A DNA stretch of 64,000 nucleotides from NP936 sp002726085 (GTDB taxonomy: Bacteria > Acidobacteriota > Vicinamibacteria > Vicinamibacterales > UBA8438): positions 62,001 through 126,000 of the forward strand of contig DASCQF010000093.1 of NCBI GenBank assembly GCA_036012905.1. Direction: 5' to 3'. Below, in pieces: positions 42,801 to 52,246 of the stretch (positions are counted from its first letter, which is position 1; every line of letters starts with the position of its first letter). The translations under genes and the position numbers were made by a program. The notes beneath the pieces are model-generated. The model saw nothing but the letters and a program-made list of their open reading frames with translations. It searched no databases and had not been told where the DNA came from.

Positions 42801-45800
42801 TCGCCAGCACGGCACTGGCGGCCGCCGGCGACCGAGGCAGGGCAATGCCGACCCGCGTCTCGCGACCGACACCGCACACCTCGCGCAACCGCGCCGCCAT
42901 GCGGTCGGTCTCGCGGTCGAGCGCCGCGTAGGAGATCTCCCCGTCGTCCCACAGCATGGCGGGACGCTCGCCGTCGCCGTTGACACACCTCTGAAACAGA
43001 TCGACGAGCGTGGTGACGCCCGCGTCCCATTCGATGTGGGGACGCGCGTCATCCGCCGCCGCGTCGATCGTGCGCACGCTCGACGCCACTAGCTCGAGCT
43101 CGGACACGAACCGGCCAGGGCGCTCGACGACCAACGCGGCGACCCGGTCCAGATCCGCTGCCACGCGCTCGATCTGGCCAGACTCGTAGACCGCCGTATC
43201 GAAGGTGAAGCGCACCTCCAGACGTTCACCCGGCACGATGGTCACATCGAGGGCGTAGTGGGTCCGATCGTGCACGTCGAACGAGTCGACCTCCAGCGCC
43301 CCAGCACCGCCGCCACCCGGGTCCACTTCCCGCTCGACCGGATAGTTCTCGAAGATCAGGAGGTGGTCGAAGAGATCGCGACCAGCAGCTCCGGCCATCT
43401 GCACGTCGGCGAGGGGGAGGAAGTGATAGCCCTCGCCCTCGAGCGCCGACTGCTGCACCCGGCCGGCGAGCGACGCGAACGGCTCCGCCTCGTCGACGCG
43501 GACACGCACCGGTACCGTGTTGATGAACAGCCCGACCATCTCCTCGACCCCGGCCAACGCCGCGGGACGACCGGACACCACGGCGCCGAACAGCACGTCG
43601 GCTCGATCGTTGTACCGGGCCAGCAGCACCGCCCAGCATGTTTGCACCAGCGTGTTGAGTGTCACGCCGAGCGTGACGGCGACGCGTGCGAGCGCCCCGG
43701 TCACCTCGCTGGTGAAGACGAGGCGATGAGCGTCGCTGGACCCGGCTACACCAGCGCGCGCCAGCGCCGGCACCCCGGTTGTCCCCTCGAATCCGTCGAG
43801 ATAGCGGCGCCAGTACTCGACCGCCGCCACGGTGTCCTGTGCCCCCAACCAGCGCACGTAGTCGGCGAACGGCACCGCCGGCTCGGGCGCGTCGGCACCC
43901 GGCCCACGTACATACGCGAGCCGAAAATCGCGATACACCAGACCCAGCGACCAGCCGTCGAGCAGCAGGTGGTGATAACTCCACACCACGTGATGCCGGT
44001 CGGGTGCCAACCGCAGCACCCCCACCCGCATCAGAGGCTGACGGGCCAGGTCGAACCCGCGTTCGAGATCGCGACGCTGCCACTCCCTGATCCGAGCGGC
44101 CGTCGCGTCTTCAGTGAGTCCGCTCAGATCGTCGACCGTGACCTCCGGCAGCCGATCGCGCAACACCACCTGGAGCGGATCATCCAATCCCTCGTGCAGA
44201 ATCGCCGTCCGGATAATCGGGTGGCGCCGTGCGACGGCGTGCAACGCGTCGCGAAACCGGTCGACATCGAGCGCGCCCCGCAGCCGGTAGCTCAGCTGCA
44301 GGTAGTAGGCTCGCGACGTCGGGTCGACCAACGTCTCGAACAGCAGCCCTGCCTGCATCGGAGACAGCGGATAGACGTCTGACACCGCATCGCGCGCCCA
44401 CCCGTGCGTAACCAGAATCTCGTCGTAGCGTGCCAGTGGCAGCGGGCACGCCGTGAAGTCGGCCGGCGTCTTCTCGACGTGCCCCCGCGCCGCGCACCAG
44501 GCGCTGAGCCGACGCACCTCGATGTCGATCTGGTCGAGTAGACGCTGGACCGTCGCCTCGTCGTGGAGCCCTGTACTGTAGGTCAGCGACAGCGTGAGCC
44601 GATCGTGACGGACCACGGCGCCGACGTCGATGTCGTGCTCACGCGTCAGGGACTCACTGATCGGGTTGCCGGCATACTCATCGGACACCGTGAACCGGCC
44701 GCTGCCTCCGGGTCCGCCATCCACGGCGAGCTGCCCCATGTAGTTGACGCTCATGCGGCACTCGGGTGCAGCGTCCGGGTCCAGACTGCCCTCCGAGCAC
44801 AGCCAGCGCAACACGCCATACCCGAGCGCGTGGCGCCGACTCTGGCGAACCGCCTCCTTGACCCTGCGCAACTGGTCGCCGGGGTCGTCACCCTCGGCGC
44901 ACAACCTGAACGGAAACAGCGCCGTGAACCACCCGACGGCCCCTCCGACGTCCAGGTCGGCGACACTGTCGCGACCGTGCCCTTCGAGCGCGATCCAGGT
45001 GGCATCGTGCCCATAGACCCATCGGACCGCCTGCGCCAACGCCACGAGCAGGAGGTCTTCGACTCCGGTGTTGAAGGCCGCGTGCGCGTCGATCACGGAG
45101 GCGTGCGTCGCCTCCGGCGTCAGCGTCAGCTCGACGACCCGGCAGTCGCCGTAGCGATTCTCGGCGGTCTGGCGATCGCGTGGCACGAGCGCCGCCGGTG
45201 CCCGGCACGCCTGCTCCCAGAACCGGCGGGCGGCATCCCACGCGCCTGTCTCGGCCCGCTCGGCGAGTGCCCGTGCCCACCCGACATAGCCGGCGGCCTG
45301 CGGTGTCAGGACTGGGCGGCTGCCGGTGTGTGCCGCGTCATACGCCTGCTCGAGATCCTCGATCAGCACCCGCCAGGACACCCCGTCGACGATCAGATGG
45401 TGCGCCAGCAGCAGCACCCGATCGCCATCAGCCAACCGGTACAACACCGCCCTGAACAGCGGCCCCTGGTCCAGGTCGAAGCTCCGTTGCAACGCCTCCA
45501 TGTCGGCGCGCCATCGTTCCGGTGGGGACGCCCGCAGATCGCGCACGGTCAGCGCCAGTCCGCCCGCCGCATGCACCGGGTCGGTGGGCAGCTCGACCAT
45601 GGCGCGTGCCCCGGACGTACCGCGCACAACCAATCTGAGCGCGACGTGGTGGGCGACCAGCACCGCCACCGCCGCCTCGAGCGCCGGCACCGCGACCGGC
45701 GTCCCGCAGCGCAGCAGGACCGAGTGATTGAAGTGGCTCAGATCGCCGCTGTGGCCGAAGAACCAGTGTTGGATCGGCGTCAACGGTGCCGGCCCCGCCG

Positions 45801-48800
45801 GCGCCGGCACCGGCGCCGGCTCGACGATCGGGGTCAGCCGCCTGGCGGCGGCGCTCAGCACAGGGTGATGAAAAAGCTCCCGCACATCGAGCGTCCAGCC
45901 GTCACGACGCAGCCGGTTGACCACCTGGATCGCGCGAATCGAGTCGCCGCCGAGCGCGAAGTAGTCGTCGGTGCGGGCAACGCCAGGATGCGCCAGCACC
46001 CCTTCCCAGACCCGGGCGAGCAGACGCTCCGGTTCGGTGCGCGGCGGCTCCCTCTCCCGGTCGCCGCGGTCGGCTTGTCGCTCCGCCAGTCGGCGACGGT
46101 CGACCTTGCCGCTGCGGGTCAGCGGCAGCGCCGGGAGACATGCCAGCTCGGCCGGCAGCATGTGCAACGGCAGCGTCTCGGCGAGGTGCGCGGTCAAGGT
46201 CGATACCGGGGTCTCGCCGTCCCCGGTGTAGTAGGCCGCGAGCTCCCAGGTGCCGACCGTCGTGCGGCGGGCCACGACCGCCGCCGAGGACACGGCGGGG
46301 TGGACGAGGAGGCGGGCTTCGACCTCACCCGGCTCGATCCGGAACCCGCGCACCTTGACCTGGGCGTCGCGACGTCCCAGATACTCGAGCATGCCGTCCA
46401 ACCGCCATCGCCCACGGTCGCCCGTGCGGTATACCCGCGCCCCGCTCAGCACCGGATGCGGCAGGAAGCGTTCGGCGGTCAGACCGGGCGCGTTCAGATA
46501 CCCGCGCGCCAGCCCGTCGCCGCCGGTGCAGATCTCGCCAGGCACACCGACCGGACACAGATCGCCTCGGTCATCCAGCAGATACACGGTCGTGTTGGTC
46601 ACCGGTCGACCGATCGGAATCTCCCCGGGGCCGACCTCGTCGATGTGGTGACAGGCCGTGAACGTCGTGTTCTCGGTCGGACCGTAGCCGTTGATCAGTG
46701 TCAGCCCCGGAAACTGTGTCCGCAGTGCCGCCATGTGCGACACCGACAGCCTTTCGCCGCCTGTCAGCAACACCCGCAACCGCTCGAAGGTCGGCTCGTC
46801 GCTCTCGACGAGCTGGTTGAGCAGACTGGCGGTGACCCACATCACGGTCACTCCGAGCTGCTCGATGGCGGCCCGCAGCGCGGGCGCCCGCAGCAGCGTG
46901 TCGCCCGGCGCGAAGCAGACGGTGCCACCGTTGAGGAGCGCCCCCCACACTTCGAGCGTAGACGCGTCGAAGCCCAGCGACCCGGTCTGCAGCAGCCGAT
47001 CGTCGACACCGAGCTCGAGGTAGCTGGCCGCGAGCACGAGACGCAGCACCGACCGGTGCTCGACCAGCACACCCTTCGGGTCTCCAGTCGACCCGGAGGT
47101 GTACATCACGTAGGCCAGCGTCCGACCGTCTCCCGAAGGGGCCGGTCCCGCGGCCCTAGCCTCTGACGCCGTCAGGTCGACCCACACCGGGCCGGGAGCG
47201 GGAGCCGGATCCGCCGGCCAGCCGACACGGGCACGCACGCGCGCATCGCCGACAATGACGCGGCAGCCGGCGTCGCGCGTCATGAAGTCGAGCCGCCGTG
47301 CCGGATAAGCCGGGTCGAGCGGCACATACGCCGCGCCCGCCTTGAGCACCGCCAGCAGCGCCACCGCCACAGCGGCGCTCCGCTCCGCAAGCACGCCGAC
47401 GCGATCCTCGAGCCCTACCCCGGAGGCGCGCAACGCCGCCGTCACACGGTCGGTCTCGGCATCGAGCGCCGCGTAGGTCAACTCCGTGACGGCTCCATCG
47501 GGTGCGAGCTCCCTGACGGCGACCGCCGCGGGACGCGCCGCCACCTGGCGGGCGAAGACATCGGCGATCGTCAGGCCGGATGGATAGGCCGCGGCGGTGC
47601 CCGCCAGCTCGCCTGTCAACAGGCTCCGCTCAACGGGAGACAGCAGCCGCAGGTCGCTGACCGGCGCCTCGGCATGGGCCACGACGCTGTGGCACAGCGT
47701 CTCGAGATGCCCGGCCATCCGGCGCATCCGGTCCGCGTGAAACAGATCGGTGCAGTACTCCAGTGTGACCAACAGACTGTTCTCTGCCGACCAGGTCACG
47801 GCCACCGTCAGATCAAACTTGCTGAACGGAGCGGGAATGTCGAACGGACCGCTGGCGAGGCCCGGCCGCGCCGCCGGCTCCCCCTCCTCCTGGGTGACCA
47901 CCACGTCGAACAGCGGAGACCGCCCCAAGTGTCGCGGGAGACGCAGGTCGTCGACCAGCCGGTCGAACGGGTAGCCCTGATGGCTCAGCGCGGCGGTCAC
48001 TTCATCCCGTGTACGGCGCAGCAACGATCGAAACGTATCGTCCGACTCCACCTGGGCGACGAGCGGCAGGATGTTGACGAAGAACCCGACCTGGCGCTCG
48101 AGGTTGGCATGCTCGCGGCCGGACACGGGCATGCCCAGCGCGAACCACTCCTGCCCGGTGTAGCGGTAGATCAGGAGGCGCACCAGCGCGAGCACCACCA
48201 TGTAGGGAGTCGCCCCCTCGGCGCGTCCGAGTGCACACAGCGCCGTGCCGACATCGGGTGCCAGTCGGGTGCCCACGGTGGCGCCCCGGAAGCTCTGCAG
48301 TGGCGGACGGTCCCGGTCGGCAGGCAGGTCCAACGGCGGTGGCGTCGGGTCGAGCGCCTCCAGCCAGTAGCGGCGATGGACGGCCGCTGCCTCTCCCGCC
48401 AGCGCAGCCAGCTGCCATTCGGCGTAGTCCCGGTACTGGATCGGGAGCGGAGGCAGTGGGTCGGGGGCCCCGTCGCGGATCGCCTGATAGAGCGACAGCC
48501 CCTCATCGAGCAGCACGCGCATCGACCAGCCATCGGTCACGATGTGGTGAAGGTTGAGCGACAGCACCTGACGGTCGGGACCCAGGCGCAACAGGCAGAC
48601 ACGGAAGAGCGGCGCGCGAGCGAGATCAAAGGGCTCGGCCGCGTCCTCAGCAATGCTGCGTCTGGCCGCCGCCTCCGGATCCGCCTCGGCACACAGGTCG
48701 ACCACCGGAACCTCGACCGCGAACGCCCCGATGACGCGCTGACGCACCTCCGTGCCGACATCGATCACCGCGGTGCGCAACGACTCGTGTCGCGCCACCA

Positions 48801-51800
48801 GTCGCGTGAACGCCTCGCAGAGCGCCGCCGCATCGACGTCGCCATCCAGCACCAAGGCGGCCGGCACGTTGTAGGCACCGGTGTGGCCGCTGAGCCGCTC
48901 CTGAAACCGGAGCCGCCGTTGCGCATGCGAGGCCGGATAGTCGGCGGCGTCCGGCACCGGCCGTATGGGCGCGGTCGGCGCCGTCGGTGTGATGTGCTCG
49001 GCCAGCGACGCCACCGTGGCGTACACGAACAGGTCGCGCAGGGACACCTCGCCCCCCACTGCCGCCTGGATCCGCGTCAGCACACGGGCCGCCTTGAGAC
49101 TGTGCGCGCCGCGCTCGAAGACGTCGTCGTGAATGCCAAGATTGGACACGTCGAGGGCCTCCGCCCAGATGTCGCGCAGCGTCCGCTCCAGATCGGTCCG
49201 CGGCGGTTCGACCACACGACGCGCCGCCTCAGTGCTTACCGTCCGACTGAGCGCAGTCCGGTCGATCTTGCCGCTCGACAGCATCGGCATCCGATCGAGC
49301 GGCACGAACCGCGACGGCATCATGTAGGGTGGCAGTGTCGCCGCCAGATGCGCGCGCACTGCCGCTAGGCCTTCGGATGGGTTGGGGGCGAGGTAAGCGA
49401 CCAGCTCGGTCGTGCCGCCGGCGACCCGGCGCCCGAGCACCGCGGCCTGCGCCACCGCGGGGTGCCCCAGCAGGGCCGTCTCGATTTCTCCCGGCTCGAT
49501 GCGGAAACCGCGCACCTTGACCTGCGAATCCAGCCGCCCGAGAAACTCCAGCACTCCGTCGGGACGCCAACGTCCCCGGTCCCCGGTCCGATAGACCCGG
49601 GCGCCCGGCTCCACCGGGTCCGGCACGAAGCGATCGGCGGTGAGTGCGGGCGCGTTGAGATACCCGCGCGCCAGCCCGTCCCCACCGGTGCAGATCTCTC
49701 CCGGCACGCCGAGCGGACACACCCCGCCGCGGTCGTCCAGCACGTAGACGGTGGTGTTGGTCACCGGCCGCCCGATGGGCACCTCACCCGCCGAGGTCCC
49801 CTCGATCCGATGACAGCTGGTGAACGTCGTGTTCTCGGTCGGCCCGTAGCCGTTGATCAACGTGAGATCGGGGTGGCGCCGACGCAGCCGGTTCATGTGC
49901 CACACCGACAGCCGCTCTCCCCCGGTGAGCAGCGCGCGCAGCCCGGTGAACACCCCCGTGTCACGCTCCACCAGCTGGTTGAGCAGGCTGGCGGTGACCC
50001 ACATGACCGTCACGCCGTGGCGCTCGATGAGCGCACGCAGCCGGTCTGGCTGCACGAGCGCGTCCCCCGGTGCGAAACAGACACAGCCGCCCGTGAGCAA
50101 CGGCCCCCAGATCTCGAGCGTCGAGGCGTCGAACCCTGGCGCGCCAGTCTGCAGCACGCGGTCGGTCGGTCCCAGCTGCAGATACTCAGTGGCGAGAACC
50201 AGACGGAGCACCGATCGGTGCTCGATCAGGGTGCCCTTCGGGGTCCCGGTGGACCCAGAGGTGTACATGACATAGGCGAGAGTGCGTCCGTCTCCGACCT
50301 CCGGTGCCGTCACCACCGCGCCGGTTTCGGCAACACCGAGCTCCAGCCACGCCGGGCCATGCTCCCCACTCGCACCAGGCATCCACGTCGCTGCGTCGCG
50401 CGCCACAGACTCCCCGAGCACGACCCGGCACATGGCATCCTCCACGATGGCGTCGAGGCGCCGGGCGGGATAGGTCGGGTCGAGCGGCACATAGGCGGCC
50501 CCGGTCTTCAGCACGCCGAGCAGCGCCACGGCCAGGGCCGGGCTGCGCGTCGTCAGCACGCCGACCCGGTCTTCGAGACCGACCCCGGCCGCCTGCAGTG
50601 CGCCGGCCACGGCATCGGCCTGACCCAACAGCTCCGCATAGGTCAGCTCGACCGCCTCCCCCGCCTCGTCCTCTCCGCGCACCGCCACCGCGCCAGGCCG
50701 CGCCGACGCCTGTCGCGCCACCACCCTGGCGATCGTCTCGGTCGAGGGGTACGCCGACGTCGTCCCGGCCAGCGAGCCCGTGACCCGCTCCCGCTCCGGC
50801 CCGGACATCATCGGAACGTCCCGCAGGGCCAGATCCGGGCCCGCGACCAGTTCCCCGAGCAACTGGTTGAGACGCCGTGCCAGAAGCTCGATGCGGTCAC
50901 GCCGGAACAGTCGCGTGTTGTAGTTCACCGCCCAGCGCAGCGCGCCGCCGGCGCGTGTGAAGAAAAAGGTCAGGTCGTACTTCGCGACCTCCACCGCATG
51001 CTCGAACGGCCCGACGCGCAGCCCCTGGGGCACAAGCACCGGCGCCGCCTCCTCCTCCAAGCTCAGGAGCACGTCGAACAGCGGCGAGCGACTCAGGTCA
51101 CGCGGTAGATCGAGCTCATCGACGAGCCGGTCGAACGGGTAGTCCTGGTGCGTGTAGGCCGCGCCGGCGGTCTCCCTCGTCTGGTCCAGCAGGGCGCCGA
51201 AGGTGGCGTCGGGGCTGACGACATCCCGCAGCGGGAGCAGATTGACGTAAAAGCCGACCTGTTCCTCCAGGTCCGGATGCGTACGCCCCGATACCGGTGT
51301 GCCGATGACGACGTCTCGCTGTGCCGTGTACCGATACAGGAGGACCCGCAGCGCCGCGAGCAGCGTCATGAACAGCGTCGCGCCATGACGCGCCCCGAGA
51401 CGTTCGAGCCCTGCCAGCGTGTCGACCGAAACCTCATCGGTCACGTCGGCCCCGCGAAAGCTCTGTACCGCAGGCCGAGGTTGGTCGGTTGGCAGCTCGA
51501 GCGCGGGCAGCGGCGTCTCGAATCGGTCCAGCCAGTAGCGCCGCGCCGCCGCGAAGCTATCGCCCCCGACCGCGTCCCGGCGCCATGCGGCGTAGTCCTT
51601 GTACTGGATCCGGAGCGGCGCCGGCGCCGGGCCGGCGCCCGTGGCGATCCGGTCGTAGGCGGCCACCCACTCGCGCAGCAACAGGTCGAGCGACCAGGCA
51701 TCACAGACGATGTGGTGGATCGTGAACAGCAGCAGATGTTCACCGGCGCTGAGCGTCACCAGGGTCGCCCTCCACAGGGGGGGCCGATCGAGCGCGAAGG

Positions 51801-52215
51801 GCGTGGCCGCCTCGGCTGCGGCTGCCTCGCGTGCCGCCGAGGCGGGGTCGACATCCGCACGCAGATCCCGGTGAGCGAGGCGCAGCCGCCTCGGTGGCTC
51901 GATCACCTGCCGCGGCTCGCCATCGATGGCGACGATGCCGGTGCGTAGCGACTCGTGGCGCGACTCGAGAAACGCGAGGGCCGCGCCAAGCGCCTCCACC
52001 TCGAGGTCTCCGCTCAATCGCCAGGCGCCCGGGATGTTGTAGGCGGACGACTCCGGGTTCATCTGGTCGAGCACCCACAGACGGCGCTGGGCGTCGGACA
52101 CCGGATAGGACACGGGCCGGCCTTCTCGCTCGAAGAAGCCGCTCGCACGCAGCTCGCGCAGAGCGTCGGCATCACCGGCCCGCGCGCGGGTCTTCAGCTC
52201 TTCGAGTGACGGCAT
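39877..52215 (-). CDS. Trimodular NRPS: C-A-T-C-A-T-E-C-A-T-C
   Basis: A 4112-residue NRPS from ATG 52215. Approximate motif positions: C1 HHIVCDAW (~165), A1 YVMYTSGSTGTPKG (~652), T1 GAHSLKA (~1038); C2 HHIVTDGWS (~1228), A2 (~1704), T2 LGGDSIRA (~2090), E HHLIVDGVSW (~2275) with EGHGRD; C3 HHLLLDGWS (~2750), A3 IIYTSGSTGRPKG (~3230), T3 LGGHSLKA (~3617); terminal C4 HHIVGDGWS (~3808). Pocket residues read by eye: A1 and A2 both DALWLGGTF (Val-like), A3 DVGEVGSVD (close to the ornithine code DVGEIGSVD). The LGGDS form of T2 and the C3 type fit an epimerised second residue. C1 has Ala where HHxxxDG has Gly. There is no thioesterase; the chain ends in a C domain, which may release or cyclise the product, or pass it on. 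Start has only a weak ribosome-binding site. Confidence 0.93.
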   Translation of the reverse strand: MPSLEELKTRARAGDADALRELRASGFFEREGRPVSYPVSDAQRRLWVLDQMNPESSAYNIPGAWRLSGDLEVEALGAALAFLESRHESLRTGIVAIDGEPRQVIEPPRRLRLAHRDLRADVDPASAAREAAAAEAATPFALDRPPLWRATLVTLSAGEHLLLFTIHHIVCDAWSLDLLLREWVAAYDRIATGAGPAPAPLRIQYKDYAAWRRDAVGGDSFAAARRYWLDRFETPLPALELPTDQPRPAVQSFRGADVTDEVSVDTLAGLERLGARHGATLFMTLLAALRVLLYRYTAQRDVVIGTPVSGRTHPDLEEQVGFYVNLLPLRDVVSPDATFGALLDQTRETAGAAYTHQDYPFDRLVDELDLPRDLSRSPLFDVLLSLEEEAAPVLVPQGLRVGPFEHAVEVAKYDLTFFFTRAGGALRWAVNYNTRLFRRDRIELLARRLNQLLGELVAGPDLALRDVPMMSGPERERVTGSLAGTTSAYPSTETIARVVARQASARPGAVAVRGEDEAGEAVELTYAELLGQADAVAGALQAAGVGLEDRVGVLTTRSPALAVALLGVLKTGAAYVPLDPTYPARRLDAIVEDAMCRVVLGESVARDAATWMPGASGEHGPAWLELGVAETGAVVTAPEVGDGRTLAYVMYTSGSTGTPKGTLIEHRSVLRLVLATEYLQLGPTDRVLQTGAPGFDASTLEIWGPLLTGGCVCFAPGDALVQPDRLRALIERHGVTVMWVTASLLNQLVERDTGVFTGLRALLTGGERLSVWHMNRLRRRHPDLTLINGYGPTENTTFTSCHRIEGTSAGEVPIGRPVTNTTVYVLDDRGGVCPLGVPGEICTGGDGLARGYLNAPALTADRFVPDPVEPGARVYRTGDRGRWRPDGVLEFLGRLDSQVKVRGFRIEPGEIETALLGHPAVAQAAVLGRRVAGGTTELVAYLAPNPSEGLAAVRAHLAATLPPYMMPSRFVPLDRMPMLSSGKIDRTALSRTVSTEAARRVVEPPRTDLERTLRDIWAEALDVSNLGIHDDVFERGAHSLKAARVLTRIQAAVGGEVSLRDLFVYATVASLAEHITPTAPTAPIRPVPDAADYPASHAQRRLRFQERLSGHTGAYNVPAALVLDGDVDAAALCEAFTRLVARHESLRTAVIDVGTEVRQRVIGAFAVEVPVVDLCAEADPEAAARRSIAEDAAEPFDLARAPLFRVCLLRLGPDRQVLSLNLHHIVTDGWSMRVLLDEGLSLYQAIRDGAPDPLPPLPIQYRDYAEWQLAALAGEAAAVHRRYWLEALDPTPPPLDLPADRDRPPLQSFRGATVGTRLAPDVGTALCALGRAEGATPYMVVLALVRLLIYRYTGQEWFALGMPVSGREHANLERQVGFFVNILPLVAQVESDDTFRSLLRRTRDEVTAALSHQGYPFDRLVDDLRLPRHLGRSPLFDVVVTQEEGEPAARPGLASGPFDIPAPFSKFDLTVAVTWSAENSLLVTLEYCTDLFHADRMRRMAGHLETLCHSVVAHAEAPVSDLRLLSPVERSLLTGELAGTAAAYPSGLTIADVFARQVAARPAAVAVRELAPDGAVTELTYAALDAETDRVTAALRASGVGLEDRVGVLAERSAAVAVALLAVLKAGAAYVPLDPAYPARRLDFMTRDAGCRVIVGDARVRARVGWPADPAPAPGPVWVDLTASEARAAGPAPSGDGRTLAYVMYTSGSTGDPKGVLVEHRSVLRLVLAASYLELGVDDRLLQTGSLGFDASTLEVWGALLNGGTVCFAPGDTLLRAPALRAAIEQLGVTVMWVTASLLNQLVESDEPTFERLRVLLTGGERLSVSHMAALRTQFPGLTLINGYGPTENTTFTACHHIDEVGPGEIPIGRPVTNTTVYLLDDRGDLCPVGVPGEICTGGDGLARGYLNAPGLTAERFLPHPVLSGARVYRTGDRGRWRLDGMLEYLGRRDAQVKVRGFRIEPGEVEARLLVHPAVSSAAVVARRTTVGTWELAAYYTGDGETPVSTLTAHLAETLPLHMLPAELACLPALPLTRSGKVDRRRLAERQADRGDREREPPRTEPERLLARVWEGVLAHPGVARTDDYFALGGDSIRAIQVVNRLRRDGWTLDVRELFHHPVLSAAARRLTPIVEPAPVPAPAGPAPLTPIQHWFFGHSGDLSHFNHSVLLRCGTPVAVPALEAAVAVLVAHHVALRLVVRGTSGARAMVELPTDPVHAAGGLALTVRDLRASPPERWRADMEALQRSFDLDQGPLFRAVLYRLADGDRVLLLAHHLIVDGVSWRVLIEDLEQAYDAAHTGSRPVLTPQAAGYVGWARALAERAETGAWDAARRFWEQACRAPAALVPRDRQTAENRYGDCRVVELTLTPEATHASVIDAHAAFNTGVEDLLLVALAQAVRWVYGHDATWIALEGHGRDSVADLDVGGAVGWFTALFPFRLCAEGDDPGDQLRRVKEAVRQSRRHALGYGVLRWLCSEGSLDPDAAPECRMSVNYMGQLAVDGGPGGSGRFTVSDEYAGNPISESLTREHDIDVGAVVRHDRLTLSLTYSTGLHDEATVQRLLDQIDIEVRRLSAWCAARGHVEKTPADFTACPLPLARYDEILVTHGWARDAVSDVYPLSPMQAGLLFETLVDPTSRAYYLQLSYRLRGALDVDRFRDALHAVARRHPIIRTAILHEGLDDPLQVVLRDRLPEVTVDDLSGLTEDATAARIREWQRRDLERGFDLARQPLMRVGVLRLAPDRHHVVWSYHHLLLDGWSLGLVYRDFRLAYVRGPGADAPEPAVPFADYVRWLGAQDTVAAVEYWRRYLDGFEGTTGVPALARAGVAGSSDAHRLVFTSEVTGALARVAVTLGVTLNTLVQTCWAVLLARYNDRADVLFGAVVSGRPAALAGVEEMVGLFINTVPVRVRVDEAEPFASLAGRVQQSALEGEGYHFLPLADVQMAGAAGRDLFDHLLIFENYPVEREVDPGGGGAGALEVDSFDVHDRTHYALDVTIVPGERLEVRFTFDTAVYESGQIERVAADLDRVAALVVERPGRFVSELELVASSVRTIDAAADDARPHIEWDAGVTTLVDLFQRCVNGDGERPAMLWDDGEISYAALDRETDRMAARLREVCGVGRETRVGIALPRSPAAASAVLAIMKSGGCYVPVDPAYPTDRQRFIAEDADIDWMITPAAEDGPWGAGRVEGALVGTPLVVRASGRRPVAVRVPAGGDERPHPGDLVYIIYTSGSTGRPKGVMVEHAGLATLAGALRHAYALDTFDVRVLQLASLSFDVSAGDLARAWPNGGALVFCPDDARGDPAALNAVLAAHRVSVLEGTPAVVFPLMDYVRRAGLALDCLKVLVVGSEACSADQFEALVRQVGPGLRVVNSYGVTEATVDSSCHAGARRFAGATMPIGRPLDGVAIEILDRRQRPVPIGIEGEICIAGAGVARGYVGAPGLTAARFRPDPASPGRRQYHTADRGRWFPDGALEYLGRRDRQLKVRGYRIEAGEVESRLREVDGVDAVVVGVRRVAGDDALVAWVVGETSPVDLRAFLLARVPEFLVPSFFVPITEVPVTSQGKVDHAALPDPDVAAGGTRRYLAPETELQRRLAEIWCEVLQVTRVGLHDRFFELGGHSLKAMQVASRIRRDLDRRVNLGELLSHQSLADLAGLLETAGAADLALIEPAPAQADYALSHAQARLWLQHELEAKVAYNMPEALVIDEHLDVPALSRAFADLVARHEALRTAFIVIDGAPRQRVLERVEASIPQVDLTGDADAEATARQLAADEAAVAFDLARPPLLRAVLYRLAPTRHVFLLVMHHIVGDGWSMNVLYRELLALYAAHRSGAPSPLPELPLQYKDFAVWQNRQDFSADERFWVTALDGAPDRVSLPYDHAPEGGRDFAGRTAQLRVSRSTTDRLRGLASAHETTLSTIVLTLFFLYLYQWTRQDDLCVGVSVANRNHPAIERLIGFFVNILPVRVRLSDQLELAELIQTVRDQSTAAFEHQDYPFDLLVRRLRPARVANRQPILNVIYAYQNFEDVTIDLGVRAAPAPATPSGDPMPVVPARSGSERIRPFAVPFEAAKFDVTLFVTEMDDELELSLEYDTSLFEDRTAQRTLETLRRFADMAE

Positions 52216-52246
52216 CGGCTGAGTGGACTGGACCTGCTCCGCAGTG

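Noticed and set aside
40252..51948. Very long open frames antisense to the NRPS (for example 44563-47166 and 41365-43092, plus strand)
   Set aside because: They are Arg/His/Gln-rich with no domains, as expected for the reverse frame of high-GC coding DNA; the opposite strand encodes clear NRPS motifs.
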